A stretch of DNA of 60,323 bases, from contig JAAESM010000018.1 of the NCBI GenBank assembly GCA_024229395.1, positions 1-60,323 on the forward strand, written 5' to 3'. Position numbers and translations under genes: made by a program. The notes under the pieces are model-generated. The model did no database searches, was not told the origin of the DNA, and worked only from the letters and a program-made list of their open reading frames with translations. How positions within the stretch are numbered: position 1 is the stretch's first letter; each line of letters starts with the position of its first letter. This document shows positions 14,829-23,939 of this stretch, in pieces. This DNA is from Planctomycetota bacterium. Its GTDB lineage: Bacteria; Planctomycetota; UBA1135.

Positions 14829-16523
14829 CTACTTCTTGGTGACGACCGTCATGTAGAAGTTGCGATCCAGCTCAAAAGACTTCAGGCGCGACTTCAGAGC
14901 AATCTCCTTCGGAGTCTCGGAGATCAAAACGCGCTGCTCCTTTCCGTTGATGTGCAGCACGACCGGAGCGCTGAATCCCGGCACCACCTTGTCGAACCAG
15001 ACGGACACGGACTTACCCTTGGACGAGTAATTCAACTGCGGTAGATTCGGCGTACGCAGGTATTGATCGAACAACAGGCTGAAGTCGAAACCGGAAACGC
15101 GGCTGATGTAATCCTCGACCTCTGCCGTCGTCACGGTCTTGTGCCAGAACTCCTGCTGCAAGCCAAGCAAAGCGGCATGCCATTTTTCATCGTTGTTCAA
15201 CACATGGCGCATGGTATGCAAGATGTTGGAGCCTTTCTGATACATATCACCGGCACCTTCATGATTCAGGTCATATTTGCCAATGATCGGTTTCCGGTTC
15301 GCAACTCTTCTGCGGGTGCCAATGGTGTAGTTGTCAGCCTCTTCCTTGCTGAAGTGGTACTCCACGTAAAGACTCTCGGCATAGGTTCCAAAACTCTCGT
15401 GAATCCACATATCCGCCGTGTCTTTCATCGAGATGTTATTGCCCCACCACTCGTGGGCGGCTTCGTGAATGATGATGTAGTCAAACTTGAGACCGACGCC
15501 GGTCTTGCTCAAGTCAGTGCCGCGGTAACCATTCTTGAACCCGTTGCCATAAGTCACCGAGCTCTGATGCTCCATGCCCAAGTACGGCACCACCACTAGC
15601 TTGAAGCTGTCCTCATAGAAAGGATATTTACCGAACCAGTGCTCGAAGGCTTCTAGGGTCATTGGCAACTGCTTGAATTGCTTACGCGCTTTCTTCTCCT
15701 GCCCCTTCAGCACCCAGTACTCAAGATCCAGCTTGCCGAACTTGCCGTCGTAGACTCCCTGAATGCTGACATAGTTACCAATGTTCACGTTCACGGAATA
15801 GTTGTTGATCGGATTCAGCACGCGCCAATGAAAGGTGCTGGTCTTCGCTTTCTTGTCATGCGAAGTTGATTGCAGGCGGCCATTCGAAACTGCGACCAAA
15901 CCCTTCGGCACCGTAACGTGTACATCCACACCACGATCCGGTTCGTCGGCACCATGGTCCTTGTTCGGCCACCAAATGCTGGCACCAATGCCTTGGCAAG
16001 TCGTAGCAATGAATGGATTGTCAGATTCATCCTTATCCCAAGTGAAGCCACCACTCCACGGCGGGTTGGTGCTTTCCACCGGAGTGCCTTCGTAGTAGAT
16101 CTGAATCTGATCTTCTACCGACGGTGCCAGGGCTTCTGCAAACTGAATCCAATAAACGTTGCCTTCGCGTTCGAACTTCAACTCGGTGTCGCCATGGACC
16201 ACGCGCGTGATGGCCAAAGGTTCTTGCAAATCCACCTGCATGCGATCGCCCGCCGCGACTGTGCGAAAGGAAATGATGTTCGAGCCTGCAATGCTTTTGG
16301 TCTTTGGAAAGACTTGCAAGGAAAGATCGTAGTGCATCAAATCCCACCACTCTCGCTCTGGCGTGATGGAACCCCTTAGTTGGTCTTGGCGGGTGAATCC
16401 TTCTGGGATGGCCTGATCCTTGGATTCATCCGCTGCCTGCATTGCGCTCTGCGCGGCGGATGGCAGAAGTACCGACAGCGACAACACTGCGAACAAGAGC
16501 GACTTGGGGGAACGGTGAAACAT
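14829..16523 (-). CDS. Secreted M1-family metallopeptidase
   Basis: The protein is 564 residues with a signal peptide (FAVLSLSVLLPSAAQSA). The gluzincin signature is complete: H353-E354-x2-H357 with E376 18 residues after the second His (HEAAHEWW ... WIHESFGTY). A YLGMEHQSSVTYGN stretch stands at the GxMEN position. It should be a zinc aminopeptidase acting outside the cytoplasmic membrane. The ERAP-type C-terminal domain is absent, as in short bacterial members. The ATG is fixed by the signal peptide. It is a single gene. Confidence 0.93.
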   Translation of the reverse strand: MFHRSPKSLLFAVLSLSVLLPSAAQSAMQAADESKDQAIPEGFTRQDQLRGSITPEREWWDLMHYDLSLQVFPKTKSIAGSNIISFRTVAAGDRMQVDLQEPLAITRVVHGDTELKFEREGNVYWIQFAEALAPSVEDQIQIYYEGTPVESTNPPWSGGFTWDKDESDNPFIATTCQGIGASIWWPNKDHGADEPDRGVDVHVTVPKGLVAVSNGRLQSTSHDKKAKTSTFHWRVLNPINNYSVNVNIGNYVSIQGVYDGKFGKLDLEYWVLKGQEKKARKQFKQLPMTLEAFEHWFGKYPFYEDSFKLVVVPYLGMEHQSSVTYGNGFKNGYRGTDLSKTGVGLKFDYIIIHEAAHEWWGNNISMKDTADMWIHESFGTYAESLYVEYHFSKEEADNYTIGTRRRVANRKPIIGKYDLNHEGAGDMYQKGSNILHTMRHVLNNDEKWHAALLGLQQEFWHKTVTTAEVEDYISRVSGFDFSLLFDQYLRTPNLPQLNYSSKGKSVSVWFDKVVPGFSAPVVLHINGKEQRVLISETPKEIALKSRLKSFELDRNFYMTVVTKK

Positions 16524-16695
16524 GCATCTAGGCTAGCGTGAACCTGCGCTTCCCCCAAGTTTTCAGATCTCCCCCCTCGCTACTGAGGTAGCAGGTCGAG
16601 TTGCTGCAGCACGAAGGCGGACGGCTTGAAGAACGTACAGGCGCCTGACCTTCCCCTTGGTCTGGTACCACTTGCGGGGTGTTCGTCGGCCTGGG

Positions 16696-17553
16696 TCAGT
16701 TCAACATCGCGCGAAATGCCGCTGGCGGCTCTGCCTCAAAAACCAAACGACCTTCACCTGTTGGCGATGGGATATCCAAGCGCAGCGCATGCAAGCCCAG
16801 CCGTTGATCAGCAAGGCCGTAACGACGATCGCCAACCACTGGGTGCCCCAACCAGTCAAAGTGCGCGCGGATTTGATGCTGGCGGCCAGTTTCAATTTTT
16901 GCCTGCATGAGAGTCCGACGTTTCGCAACACTCAAGGTTTCATAATGGGTGACCGCATGCTTGGCATCATGATGCTGCCCAACCAGTGCGCGGTGGCTTT
17001 GGTGATCCATGTGCAAAGGTTGATCGATGGTGCCGGCACTTGGGTCTGGCCGCCCCTGCACGATCGCCAAGTAAGTCTTCTCTGCTTTGTTCCACTTGTC
17101 CGCCACTGCTTCACGAATCTCACGTGAAAAGGCAAACAGCAACACTCCAGATGTGTCGCGATCCAAGCGATGCACTGGCCACAACGCAACTGCCTGACGC
17201 CCCCCAGCAGGGGAAAGTTGTGCACGCAAAACACCTAGTGCGTGACGCGAGCCCTCCTTAGCCGCTGCCACCGACAGCAATCCTGCAGGCTTGTGGATGG
17301 CGATTAGGTCGGCGTCTTGAAATAGAATCGGAAGCGGCGTCGGGCCAGCTTGCGGTCCTTTGGCTTTGGCAAACATTTCGACGCCGTCGCCAATCTCCAG
17401 CACAGCGTTGGCTTGGGTTACCGCCACACCATTCACTTCAATACACCCAGCTTGCAGCCGCTGCTTGATTTTCCTGCGCGACATGCCGTCTAGTTTGAGA
17501 AGTAGAAAAGCCATGAGGCTGCTCGACTCTTCTACTTGGTATTTATTGGACAT
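16696..17553 (-). CDS. RluC/RluD-family pseudouridine synthase
   Basis: The protein is about 285 residues from the ATG at 17553; an upstream start would overlap the divergent dprA gene. An S4 RNA-binding domain (about 10-60, MSRRKIKQRLQAGCIEVNG) precedes the catalytic domain. The HRLDRDTSG motif holds the catalytic Asp131. The C-terminal part has the ...GRQHQIRAHF motif and HALRL. It isomerises specific uridines in rRNA or tRNA; the target cannot be read from the sequence. It is divergent from dprA with a 57-base gap. Confidence 0.93.
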   Translation of the reverse strand: MSNKYQVEESSSLMAFLLLKLDGMSRRKIKQRLQAGCIEVNGVAVTQANAVLEIGDGVEMFAKAKGPQAGPTPLPILFQDADLIAIHKPAGLLSVAAAKEGSRHALGVLRAQLSPAGGRQAVALWPVHRLDRDTSGVLLFAFSREIREAVADKWNKAEKTYLAIVQGRPDPSAGTIDQPLHMDHQSHRALVGQHHDAKHAVTHYETLSVAKRRTLMQAKIETGRQHQIRAHFDWLGHPVVGDRRYGLADQRLGLHALRLDIPSPTGEGRLVFEAEPPAAFRAMLN

Positions 17554-17610
17554 TGCTGGGCTGGGTCGATTGCGTGAATCGGTGTCATCGTACCTTGGAT
17601 GGAAGAGTGA

Positions 17611-18717
17611 GTGTCGAAGCAAGCGGCGAACCGTCTGCTCCATGTGGAATGGACTGAAACGACTGCATTATTGGCACTGCATGCCGTGCCCGGCTTGGGG
17701 CCGCGGTCGATCAATGGATTAGTAGAGCAGCTTGGGTCAGCTGCTGCGGTGGCTGGGAGTCCAGAGTTGGCAGTTGGGGTGATCAAGCCGAAGGCTTTTG
17801 AGCTATTGCGGCGAGCGGACCTACGCGAGTTGGCGTTAGAGCAGCTTGCGGGGCAGAAGCGTTGTGGGGCTAGCCTGTTGGTTCGCGGAGAAGCGGGCTA
17901 TCCCGAAGAGTTCGAGCATTTAGAGGCACCCCCGCCTTTGGTGCATGTACTCGGCAATGTGAACTTGCTTGGCGCTGGCCGTTCACGAATTGCGGTGATT
18001 GGAGCGCGCGCATGTACCGCCTACGGTCGATCGCAGGCGGCTCGTTTTGGAACGGGCCTAGCGTTTGGCGGTGAAGTGTTGGTTTCTGGAGCAGCACGCG
18101 GGATCGATCAGTTGGCGATGGGCGCAGCGGTGCAAAGTCAGGGCGCGGTGGTGGCGGTGGTGGGGTCGGGGTTGGATCGCCCCTACCCCAAAGATTGCTG
18201 GCCCTTGTTGCAGCGATTATTGGATGAGGGAGGTGCCGTTGTTTCCGAATTCCCATTTGGTGCAGGGCCGCGGGCGGGAAACTTCCCGCGCAGGAATCGT
18301 TTGATTGCGGCGTTGAGCAAAGCTGTGTTGGTGATCCAAGCCACACGCAAATCCGGGACCATGAATACGGTTGGCTGGGCGCTGCAACTTGGTCGTGAGG
18401 TCTTTGCCCTGCCCGGCCCGGTGGATGATATTGCCTGCAACGGCACCAACATCATGATTCACGATGGAGCCGGCATCGCCCTTGGCCCCGAGGAAATGCT
18501 GATGGATCTGAATAACACCAGCTTGGCTTTGGGGCAGTCGCAAGAGCCGCGGGTTTTGGAGCTGTTGCAGCAACAAGACATGTTCCCCATCGAGTTGGCG
18601 CGTGAATCTGGGATCGAAGAGGAGCTGGTGCGCATGCAACTGCTCGATTTTGAATTGCGCGGGCAGGTTATCCGCCTTTCCAGCGGCCACTATCATCGGT
18701 GCGGCCCGAATCCATGA
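17611..18717 (+). CDS. dprA: DNA-processing protein DprA
   Basis: DprA loads RecA on incoming single-stranded DNA during transformation. The protein is 368 residues from a GTG. It has an N-terminal SAM-like/HhH region (LLALHAVPGLGPRSINGLV) and a Rossmann domain (VIGARACTAYG, SGAARGID, GSGLDRPYP, FPRRNRLIAALS). A C-terminal winged-helix DprA domain (LLQQQDMFPIELARESGI) completes it. The Rossmann motif reads GARACTAYG instead of the common GSR/GTR form. The ATGA overlap with the next gene indicates translational coupling, although that gene is functionally unrelated. Confidence 0.94.
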   Translation: MSKQAANRLLHVEWTETTALLALHAVPGLGPRSINGLVEQLGSAAAVAGSPELAVGVIKPKAFELLRRADLRELALEQLAGQKRCGASLLVRGEAGYPEEFEHLEAPPPLVHVLGNVNLLGAGRSRIAVIGARACTAYGRSQAARFGTGLAFGGEVLVSGAARGIDQLAMGAAVQSQGAVVAVVGSGLDRPYPKDCWPLLQRLLDEGGAVVSEFPFGAGPRAGNFPRRNRLIAALSKAVLVIQATRKSGTMNTVGWALQLGREVFALPGPVDDIACNGTNIMIHDGAGIALGPEEMLMDLNNTSLALGQSQEPRVLELLQQQDMFPIELARESGIEEELVRMQLLDFELRGQVIRLSSGHYHRCGPNP

Positions 18718-20465
18718 CCCAACCACTCACTCCTCCCTCGATAAAGCTGCTGCGCAAGTTGCCGCTGGTGGTTGCAGGCTTGCTCTTCGGGGTTTCCACC
18801 ATCTTCAGCTGCAGCGGCGGAAGTGGTGGGCCAACCGCAACGGAGCTTGGGGTGCTGCGAATGGACGCGGATCTGGTCAAACGCGAGGTCGGTGCCATGG
18901 TGGCAATGCCAGCAGCCAGCTTCACCCCTTGGTATGGCCGACACGCCGCTGATCCCAACGCACCGCAAGTCATTGGTGACCTACGCCCCGCCTTAGTTTG
19001 TGATCTGCCGGGCATGTTCGCTTACCCGATCAGCAAGGACGGCAAAGACCAACGGTTGACCACCGCCGTGCGCAGGACTCGTCCGGGCAAGGTAGAAACT
19101 GTGAGAGCAGAAGTCTTCTGGCGCGTTGACGAGCAGCTGACTTCGCTGGCCGCAGTGGAGTTGCCCGGCGGCGATGAAAGTTGGCATGACCTAAAAATTG
19201 ACTTGCCAGCTGGTGAAGGCGAGCTGTTGTTCATGCATCGCTTCAACACGCCGGGCTTGGCAGAGCAAGGTGGTGAACCGGTGGCGTGGAGTCAACCGGC
19301 CTTGGCGCCACTGGCCAAGCCCGCGCTTCCCGATGTAATCGTGCTGACCATCGACACGCTGCGCGTTGATGCGCTCGAACATGCGCCCTATCTGCAGGCG
19401 CTGATGGATTCCGGCAGAGTTTGGCAGCAGGCCTACTCCCCCTCCAACTGGACTCTGCCCGCTTATGCTTCCTTGCTGACCGGGCTCTCGCCGGAAGAAC
19501 ATGGTTGTGGTCGCGGTCCATTCGCAGAAGAGGCTACTCGCCAGATGGAAGAACGCAGTTTCCGCGCGCTTGGCAATTCCCCCACCATCACCGAAGCCAT
19601 GCGCAACGCCGGTTACGCAACAGCGATGTACTTCCAAAATCCGCTGTTGGAAAGCTGGACTGGATTCGATCGCGGTTTCGATCGCTATGTGCGCACGGCC
19701 GACCGCGCCAAAGCCAATCACGAACCTGCCCTCGCTTGGTGGCAACAGAACAACCATCGCGCGCGTTTCTTGACCTTGCATTACATGGCGCCGCACTTGC
19801 CCTATCTTCCGCCCACCGCGGCACAGACAGGTCTGCCCCCCAACCCTCTCAACGAGCTAAAACCAGAGAATCTCTTCGAGAAAGATGTGTCGGCTGCGGA
19901 GCGCAAGGCCTACTTCGACATCAGTAACACAGATCGTGAAGCCGTCCGCGATTGGTACCACGCCGACGTCGCCGCGATGGATCTCGAACTGAAGATCCTG
20001 ATCGAACAACTGCGCGCAAGCTCCCCCAACTGCATGATCCTGATCCATTCCGATCATGGGGAAGAACTATGGGATGCCGGCTCCTTTGAACATGGTCACA
20101 GCTTTGACGACAGCGTGATCCAAGTGCCGTTGGCGGTCGTCCATCCCGGCAACGTTGAGGCGCAGCTTGTTGAAACTCCAGTGGCTGCGCATCACCTGGG
20201 AACTTTCATGTTGGAGTTGCTGGAGATTCCAAACACGTTGCCGGCGTCGGCACTTGGCGGGTCGGAGAAGGCGGACCGCACCATCCGTAGTGCTTACCCC
20301 TTGTTCCGTAGCGAGACCGGTGGCCGCGAGCTTCAGGCTAACGGCCGTTGGTTGGAGTTGCCCTTCCAGTTGGAAGGCAGTCCGGGCAAACCTGGCGTAA
20401 TCGATGCCGAAACTGCCGCAAGGATGGCGGAGTTGGGCTACAGCGGCGAGTTGCCGAACGATTAA
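18714..20465 (+). CDS. Sulfatase-fold lipoprotein with a Thr at the nucleophile position
   Basis: The protein is 583 residues. An N-terminal hydrophobic segment ends in IFSCSGG, a plausible lipobox. The alkaline-phosphatase/sulfatase domain begins PDVIVLTIDTLRVD. The nucleophile loop reads SNWTLPAYASLLTG. Aligned with the sulfatase CxPSR...LLTG motif, Thr247 takes the Cys/Ser place and the Arg is missing, so formylglycine chemistry is unlikely. The second metal motif is IHSDHGEELWD, followed by HGHSFDDSVIQVP. It could be a phospho- or phosphonate-transferring relative. The ATG overlaps the dprA stop. Confidence 0.85.
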   Translation: MTQPLTPPSIKLLRKLPLVVAGLLFGVSTIFSCSGGSGGPTATELGVLRMDADLVKREVGAMVAMPAASFTPWYGRHAADPNAPQVIGDLRPALVCDLPGMFAYPISKDGKDQRLTTAVRRTRPGKVETVRAEVFWRVDEQLTSLAAVELPGGDESWHDLKIDLPAGEGELLFMHRFNTPGLAEQGGEPVAWSQPALAPLAKPALPDVIVLTIDTLRVDALEHAPYLQALMDSGRVWQQAYSPSNWTLPAYASLLTGLSPEEHGCGRGPFAEEATRQMEERSFRALGNSPTITEAMRNAGYATAMYFQNPLLESWTGFDRGFDRYVRTADRAKANHEPALAWWQQNNHRARFLTLHYMAPHLPYLPPTAAQTGLPPNPLNELKPENLFEKDVSAAERKAYFDISNTDREAVRDWYHADVAAMDLELKILIEQLRASSPNCMILIHSDHGEELWDAGSFEHGHSFDDSVIQVPLAVVHPGNVEAQLVETPVAAHHLGTFMLELLEIPNTLPASALGGSEKADRTIRSAYPLFRSETGGRELQANGRWLELPFQLEGSPGKPGVIDAETAARMAELGYSGELPND

Positions 20466-20665
20466 CTACTCGGCAGCAAGAAGGTGCCGGAGATCATGTA
20501 GGCGACTGCCGCAAAACCAGCAACGGCCACAAAGAAGACTGCGCCGCGGCGTGCCATGCCTTTGAGGATGGCAGACTTGTCGTCTTCTCTGTAGCAGCTC
20601 AGCACGATTGACAAGACCAAGCTGAAGATCACCAGCAGGACAAACATGACAATGGAATTAATCAT
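20462..20665 (-). CDS. Small two-helix membrane protein
   Basis: The protein is 67 residues with two hydrophobic helices (about 2-23 and 42-60) around a charged loop (CYREDDKSAILKGMARR). Its ATG overlaps the stop of the next upstream gene on the same strand (ATGA), so the two are translated together. Its own stop overlaps the end of the sulfatase-fold gene by four bases on the other strand. The family is unknown; it may be a subunit or chaperone of the larger membrane protein. Confidence 0.7.
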   Translation of the reverse strand: MINSIVMFVLLVIFSLVLSIVLSCYREDDKSAILKGMARRGAVFFVAVAGFAAVAYMISGTFLLPSS

Positions 20666-21648
20666 GATTGATTCCCCTGCTTGTCAGGCGTTGGAGGTGT
20701 GCCGCCGGCTCCACCGGGGATTCCGCCAGCGCCTTTGAGGCCACCACCTGCTCCAGTGATTCCACCAGGGCCCGCGCCAGGAACTCCACCGGCTCCCTTC
20801 GGCCCCGATGCAGCTTTCACCTCAACCTGCGCTCCGACCGCGAGCCAATCTTGCTCGGCGCGGTGGAAGGCATCGAGTGCAGCGATCACGTTGAAGAACC
20901 CTGCAGATGTGGTGAACAACAAGCCTGCATCGATGTAAGGCTTATGCTCCACGATGTAGACACCGCTGGTCAACGCCGACGTCAGCCAACCTACTCCGCC
21001 GAGCATCATCTGCCCAGCCCAGTAATAAGGATGACGCTGACGATCGAAATCGCCGAAACCGCCAAGCGTCATGCCCAGCAGGAACAAGCCGATGATCGCA
21101 CCGCCTAGTAAGTAGGCCTTGAAGCGTCGGCCGGTGACCCAGTGGCCCAAACCTGGCAGCAACAAGGTCAGCAGCGCGGCCTTACCTGGGTGAATCTTTG
21201 GAGCGACTTGACCGGAGCGGATCTTCTCGTTGTCGGCGATCACGCAACCCGAAGCATGTGCAGCACTGAACATGCCCAACACTCCGGACATGCCACTGAG
21301 CAGGTAGCCAAACTGGCGCCAAGGGATATCCGTCGGCGCGGAGCCACCCGCCTCGATGCTCTCGTACATCCGCGTGACGATCTGCGTGACCAGGAAGTTG
21401 CCGCACTCGGGCAGCAGCACGAACAGGATGGTGGCATCGCCGATCTTGAACGGGAATCCGTAATCGTTCTGCGTGTGCCCGGCCAGCATCATGCCAAGGA
21501 GCAGGGTGATCTGGCAGGCGAAGAACCAATACAGGGCCTCTTTCTTGCGGCCGGCAAGGTAGTGCCCCAAGCCTGGAATCAGGATTGAGAAACCCACTGC
21601 GGGCACGATGCGCTCACGGGTACTCTTGGCGGGGACGATGACAGCCAT
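20662..21648 (-). CDS. Multi-spanning membrane protein with Gly/Pro-rich tail
   Basis: The protein is 328 residues. It has two repeats of a motif typical of small 'TM2-like' domains (FSILIPGLGHYLAGRKKEAL; LLTLLLPGLGHWVTGRRFKA), each starting a pair of membrane helices. About seven hydrophobic segments can be seen. The last 45 residues are a Gly/Ala/Pro tail with repeated GAGG/GPGG units and a charged end (TPDKQGNQS). It resembles the DUF6677 type of membrane protein that I associate with Planctomycetota; the function is unknown. It forms a two-gene operon with the 67-residue protein. Confidence 0.75.
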   Translation of the reverse strand: MAVIVPAKSTRERIVPAVGFSILIPGLGHYLAGRKKEALYWFFACQITLLLGMMLAGHTQNDYGFPFKIGDATILFVLLPECGNFLVTQIVTRMYESIEAGGSAPTDIPWRQFGYLLSGMSGVLGMFSAAHASGCVIADNEKIRSGQVAPKIHPGKAALLTLLLPGLGHWVTGRRFKAYLLGGAIIGLFLLGMTLGGFGDFDRQRHPYYWAGQMMLGGVGWLTSALTSGVYIVEHKPYIDAGLLFTTSAGFFNVIAALDAFHRAEQDWLAVGAQVEVKAASGPKGAGGVPGAGPGGITGAGGGLKGAGGIPGGAGGTPPTPDKQGNQS

Positions 21649-21695
21649 GCAATGGGGATTCTCTCAGAAGCGGCCGATGCTTACAATCGCGCGGC

Positions 21696-22136
21696 ATGAC
21701 CGCCCACGACTCCACTTACCGATTGCTCTATCGCGATGTCGATCAGATGGGCGTTCTCTATTACTCCCGCTATTTCGAGCTGATGGAGATGGGCCGCACC
21801 GAATGGGCACGCTCGCAGGACTTCATCTACAGCGATATGGAGAAGAACGACGGCCTGCTGCTGGCCGTCATCAACGCCAACTGCTCGTACAAGGCCTCTC
21901 TGCGATTTGATGAGATTGCCGTGGTGCGCACCTCAGTCAAGGCCTACACCCGCGCCACCCTGTGCTATTACACCGAGATCTTCGAGCAGGAAAGTGGCCG
22001 CTTATGTGCCGCTGGAGAGGTCGAATTGGGCTGTTTGACCACCGACACCCTGACCCCGCACAAGCTGCCGGATTCCTTCATGGAAATCTTGCGGCGCACC
22101 GCCCCCGATGGTTATGGCCGACGTAAAAGAACATGA
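21696..22136 (+). CDS. YbgC/FadM-type acyl-CoA thioesterase
   Basis: The protein is 146 residues with a single hotdog fold. The motif YRDVDQMGVLYYSRYFELMEMGRTEW holds the catalytic Asp and the helix of 4HBT family thioesterases (the usual form is RYxDTDxxGHVYYxxY). A Met stands where His or Gly-Val is common. It hydrolyses acyl-CoA or acyl-ACP thioesters in the cytoplasm. The start is the first ATG, 47 bases from the divergent membrane protein gene. It precedes the isc operon by 100 bases but is separated from it by a strong promoter. Confidence 0.9.
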   Translation: MTAHDSTYRLLYRDVDQMGVLYYSRYFELMEMGRTEWARSQDFIYSDMEKNDGLLLAVINANCSYKASLRFDEIAVVRTSVKAYTRATLCYYTEIFEQESGRLCAAGEVELGCLTTDTLTPHKLPDSFMEILRRTAPDGYGRRKRT

Positions 22137-22195
22137 GTTTTATGCTCTTTTTTAAGTCGCTTGTCTAAAAGGATTTGCGTCGTTTCCTGGAAATC

Positions 22196-22230
22196 GTGCC
22201 GTTGAAAGGGCACCAAAATCATGCTATATT
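22196..22230 (+). promoter_or_regulatory. isc operon promoter with inverted repeat over -35
   Basis: TTGAAA (22202-22207), a 17-base spacer and TATATT (22225-22230) form a near-consensus promoter. An inverted repeat GTGCC (22196-22200) ... GGCAC (22209-22213) surrounds the -35 and may be the IscR operator. The iscR ATG at 22237 is seven bases from the -10, so transcription should begin at or beside the start codon. The mRNA is probably leaderless. Confidence 0.75.
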
Positions 22231-22236
22231 CATGGC

Positions 22237-22683
22237 ATGTTACGCCTGACAAAACGCTCCGAGTACGGCCTCATGGCACTGGCTTTCATGGCCCAATCTG
22301 GCCAGGCCTATACCAGCGTCCGCGAAATCGTTGCAAAACTGCGAATTCCACGCCGTTTGCTGGCTGAAGTGCTCAAAGACCTGTCCCGCGCCGAGATCGT
22401 CGAAGCCGTCCGCGGCCCAGGTGGCGGTTATCGCCTGACCAGTCCAGCCGATCAGCTGAGCTTGGCTCGCGTGGTTGAGATCCTGGAAGGATCGGTGTCA
22501 GTTGCCAAGTGCGCCGATGGTGGCCGCTGTGACTTGTCCCCCTCCTGCACGATTCAGGAAGGCATTAACTTGGTCGCACAACGCGTGAAGTCGGTACTCG
22601 ATGATTTCACCTTGGCGCAACTCGCTGATTGCAACTCGCATAGTCAGCAGGATCCGCAGCCTGCCCACGAGGTCGCCGTTTAA
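22237..22683 (+). CDS. iscR: Rrf2-family regulator IscR
   Basis: IscR senses Fe-S status through a [2Fe-2S] cluster and represses the isc operon. The protein is 148 residues. The winged helix spans about 1-70 (LTKRSEYGLMALAFMA ... VREIVAKLRIPRRLLAEVL ... RGPGGGYRL). Three cysteines lie in the expected loop (KCADGGRCDLSPSC, Cys-x6-Cys-x5-Cys). IscR also uses a His just after the last Cys; here the residues are TIQ, so cluster ligation may differ. It is the first gene of the operon, with an apparent leaderless start and an operator-like repeat. Confidence 0.9.
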   Translation: MLRLTKRSEYGLMALAFMAQSGQAYTSVREIVAKLRIPRRLLAEVLKDLSRAEIVEAVRGPGGGYRLTSPADQLSLARVVEILEGSVSVAKCADGGRCDLSPSCTIQEGINLVAQRVKSVLDDFTLAQLADCNSHSQQDPQPAHEVAV

Positions 22684-22703
22684 GTAAGTAGTAAAGGACT
22701 GAC

Positions 22704-23924
22704 ATGGAACAGGACATGCAGATTTACCTCGATTATCAGGCCACCACTCCGGTCGATCCGCGAGTGCTCGAGGCCATGATGCCGTGGTTCACCCAATCCT
22801 TCGGCAATGCTGCTTCGCGTAACCATGCCTTCGGATGGGAGGCGGAAAAGGCCGTCGACCAAGCACGCAAGACTCTTGGAGCAGCGATCGGCGCGTCAGG
22901 CCGCGAGATCGTCTTCACCTCGGGCGCCACGGAATCGAACAACATCGCGATTCTTGGCGTGGCCCGCATGTACGCACCGAAGGGCAAGCATGTAATCACT
23001 TGCAGCACCGAGCACAAGGCCGTGCTCGACCCGATGCACGCTTTGGAGAACGAGGGCTGGGAGCTCACGGTCTTGGGCGTGGATGAGCAGGGCCACATCA
23101 ATCTTGATGAGTTGCGCAGCGCCATCCGCGAAGACACCACTTTGGTGTCCATCATGCACGGCAATAACGAGATCGGCACTCTCCACCCCATTGGTGAGAT
23201 TGGCGCGATCTGCCGCGAGAAAGGCGTGCTCTTCCACACCGATGCCACCCAGAGCTTGGGCAAGGAAGACATCAATGTGCAAGACATGAACATCGACCTG
23301 CTGTCGGGGTCGGCGCACAAGATGTACGGCCCGAAGGGTGTTGGCATGTTGTACGTACGCCGACGCAACCCACGCGTGCGCATTGCTCCGGTAATGCACG
23401 GCGGTGGTCATGAACGCGGCATGCGATCAGGCACCTTGAACGTGCCGGGTATTGTCGGTTTCGCCAAGGCCATGGAGCTTTGTTTGGAAGATCGCGAAGG
23501 CGAGCAGGCCAAGATTGCCGCCATCCGCAACCGTCTACAGGAGCGCTTGAGCTCCAGTCTCAGCCATGTGCATGTCAACGGTGATGAGAACAATCGTTTG
23601 GCCTGCAGCTTGAACATCAGTTTCGAATTCGTCGAAGGCGAATCGATGTTGATGGGCATGCATGGCATCGCCGTCAGCTCCGGCTCGGCGTGTACTTCCG
23701 CAAGCTTGGAACCTTCCTATGTCTTGCGCGCCTTGGGCGTCGGCGATGAGTTAGCCCACTCCTCGATTCGTTTCAGTGTCGGCCGCTTCACCACTGAGGA
23801 AGAAGTGGACCGCGCCGCGGATCTGACGATCTCGACAGTCAAGAAACTGCGCGAGATGTCCCCTCTTTACGAGATGGCGATGGAAGGCATCGATCTCTCC
23901 ACCGTCAAATGGAGCGGCCACTAA
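22704..23924 (+). CDS. iscS: Cysteine desulfurase IscS
   Basis: IscS takes sulfur from cysteine, using PLP, and hands it to IscU and other acceptors. The protein is 406 residues. PLP-binding Lys206 lies in SAHKMYGPKG, the same number as in E. coli, and the persulfide Cys330 in SSGSACTSASLEP. The ATG at 22704 is followed by a second ATG (MQIYLDYQATTP) that could also serve. The C-terminus IDLSTVKWSGH is the IscS-type tail that contacts IscU. It is the second gene, 20 bases after iscR. Confidence 0.97.
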   Translation: MEQDMQIYLDYQATTPVDPRVLEAMMPWFTQSFGNAASRNHAFGWEAEKAVDQARKTLGAAIGASGREIVFTSGATESNNIAILGVARMYAPKGKHVITCSTEHKAVLDPMHALENEGWELTVLGVDEQGHINLDELRSAIREDTTLVSIMHGNNEIGTLHPIGEIGAICREKGVLFHTDATQSLGKEDINVQDMNIDLLSGSAHKMYGPKGVGMLYVRRRNPRVRIAPVMHGGGHERGMRSGTLNVPGIVGFAKAMELCLEDREGEQAKIAAIRNRLQERLSSSLSHVHVNGDENNRLACSLNISFEFVEGESMLMGMHGIAVSSGSACTSASLEPSYVLRALGVGDELAHSSIRFSVGRFTTEEEVDRAADLTISTVKKLREMSPLYEMAMEGIDLSTVKWSGH

Positions 23925-23939
23925 GCCGCCGATAGAAGA

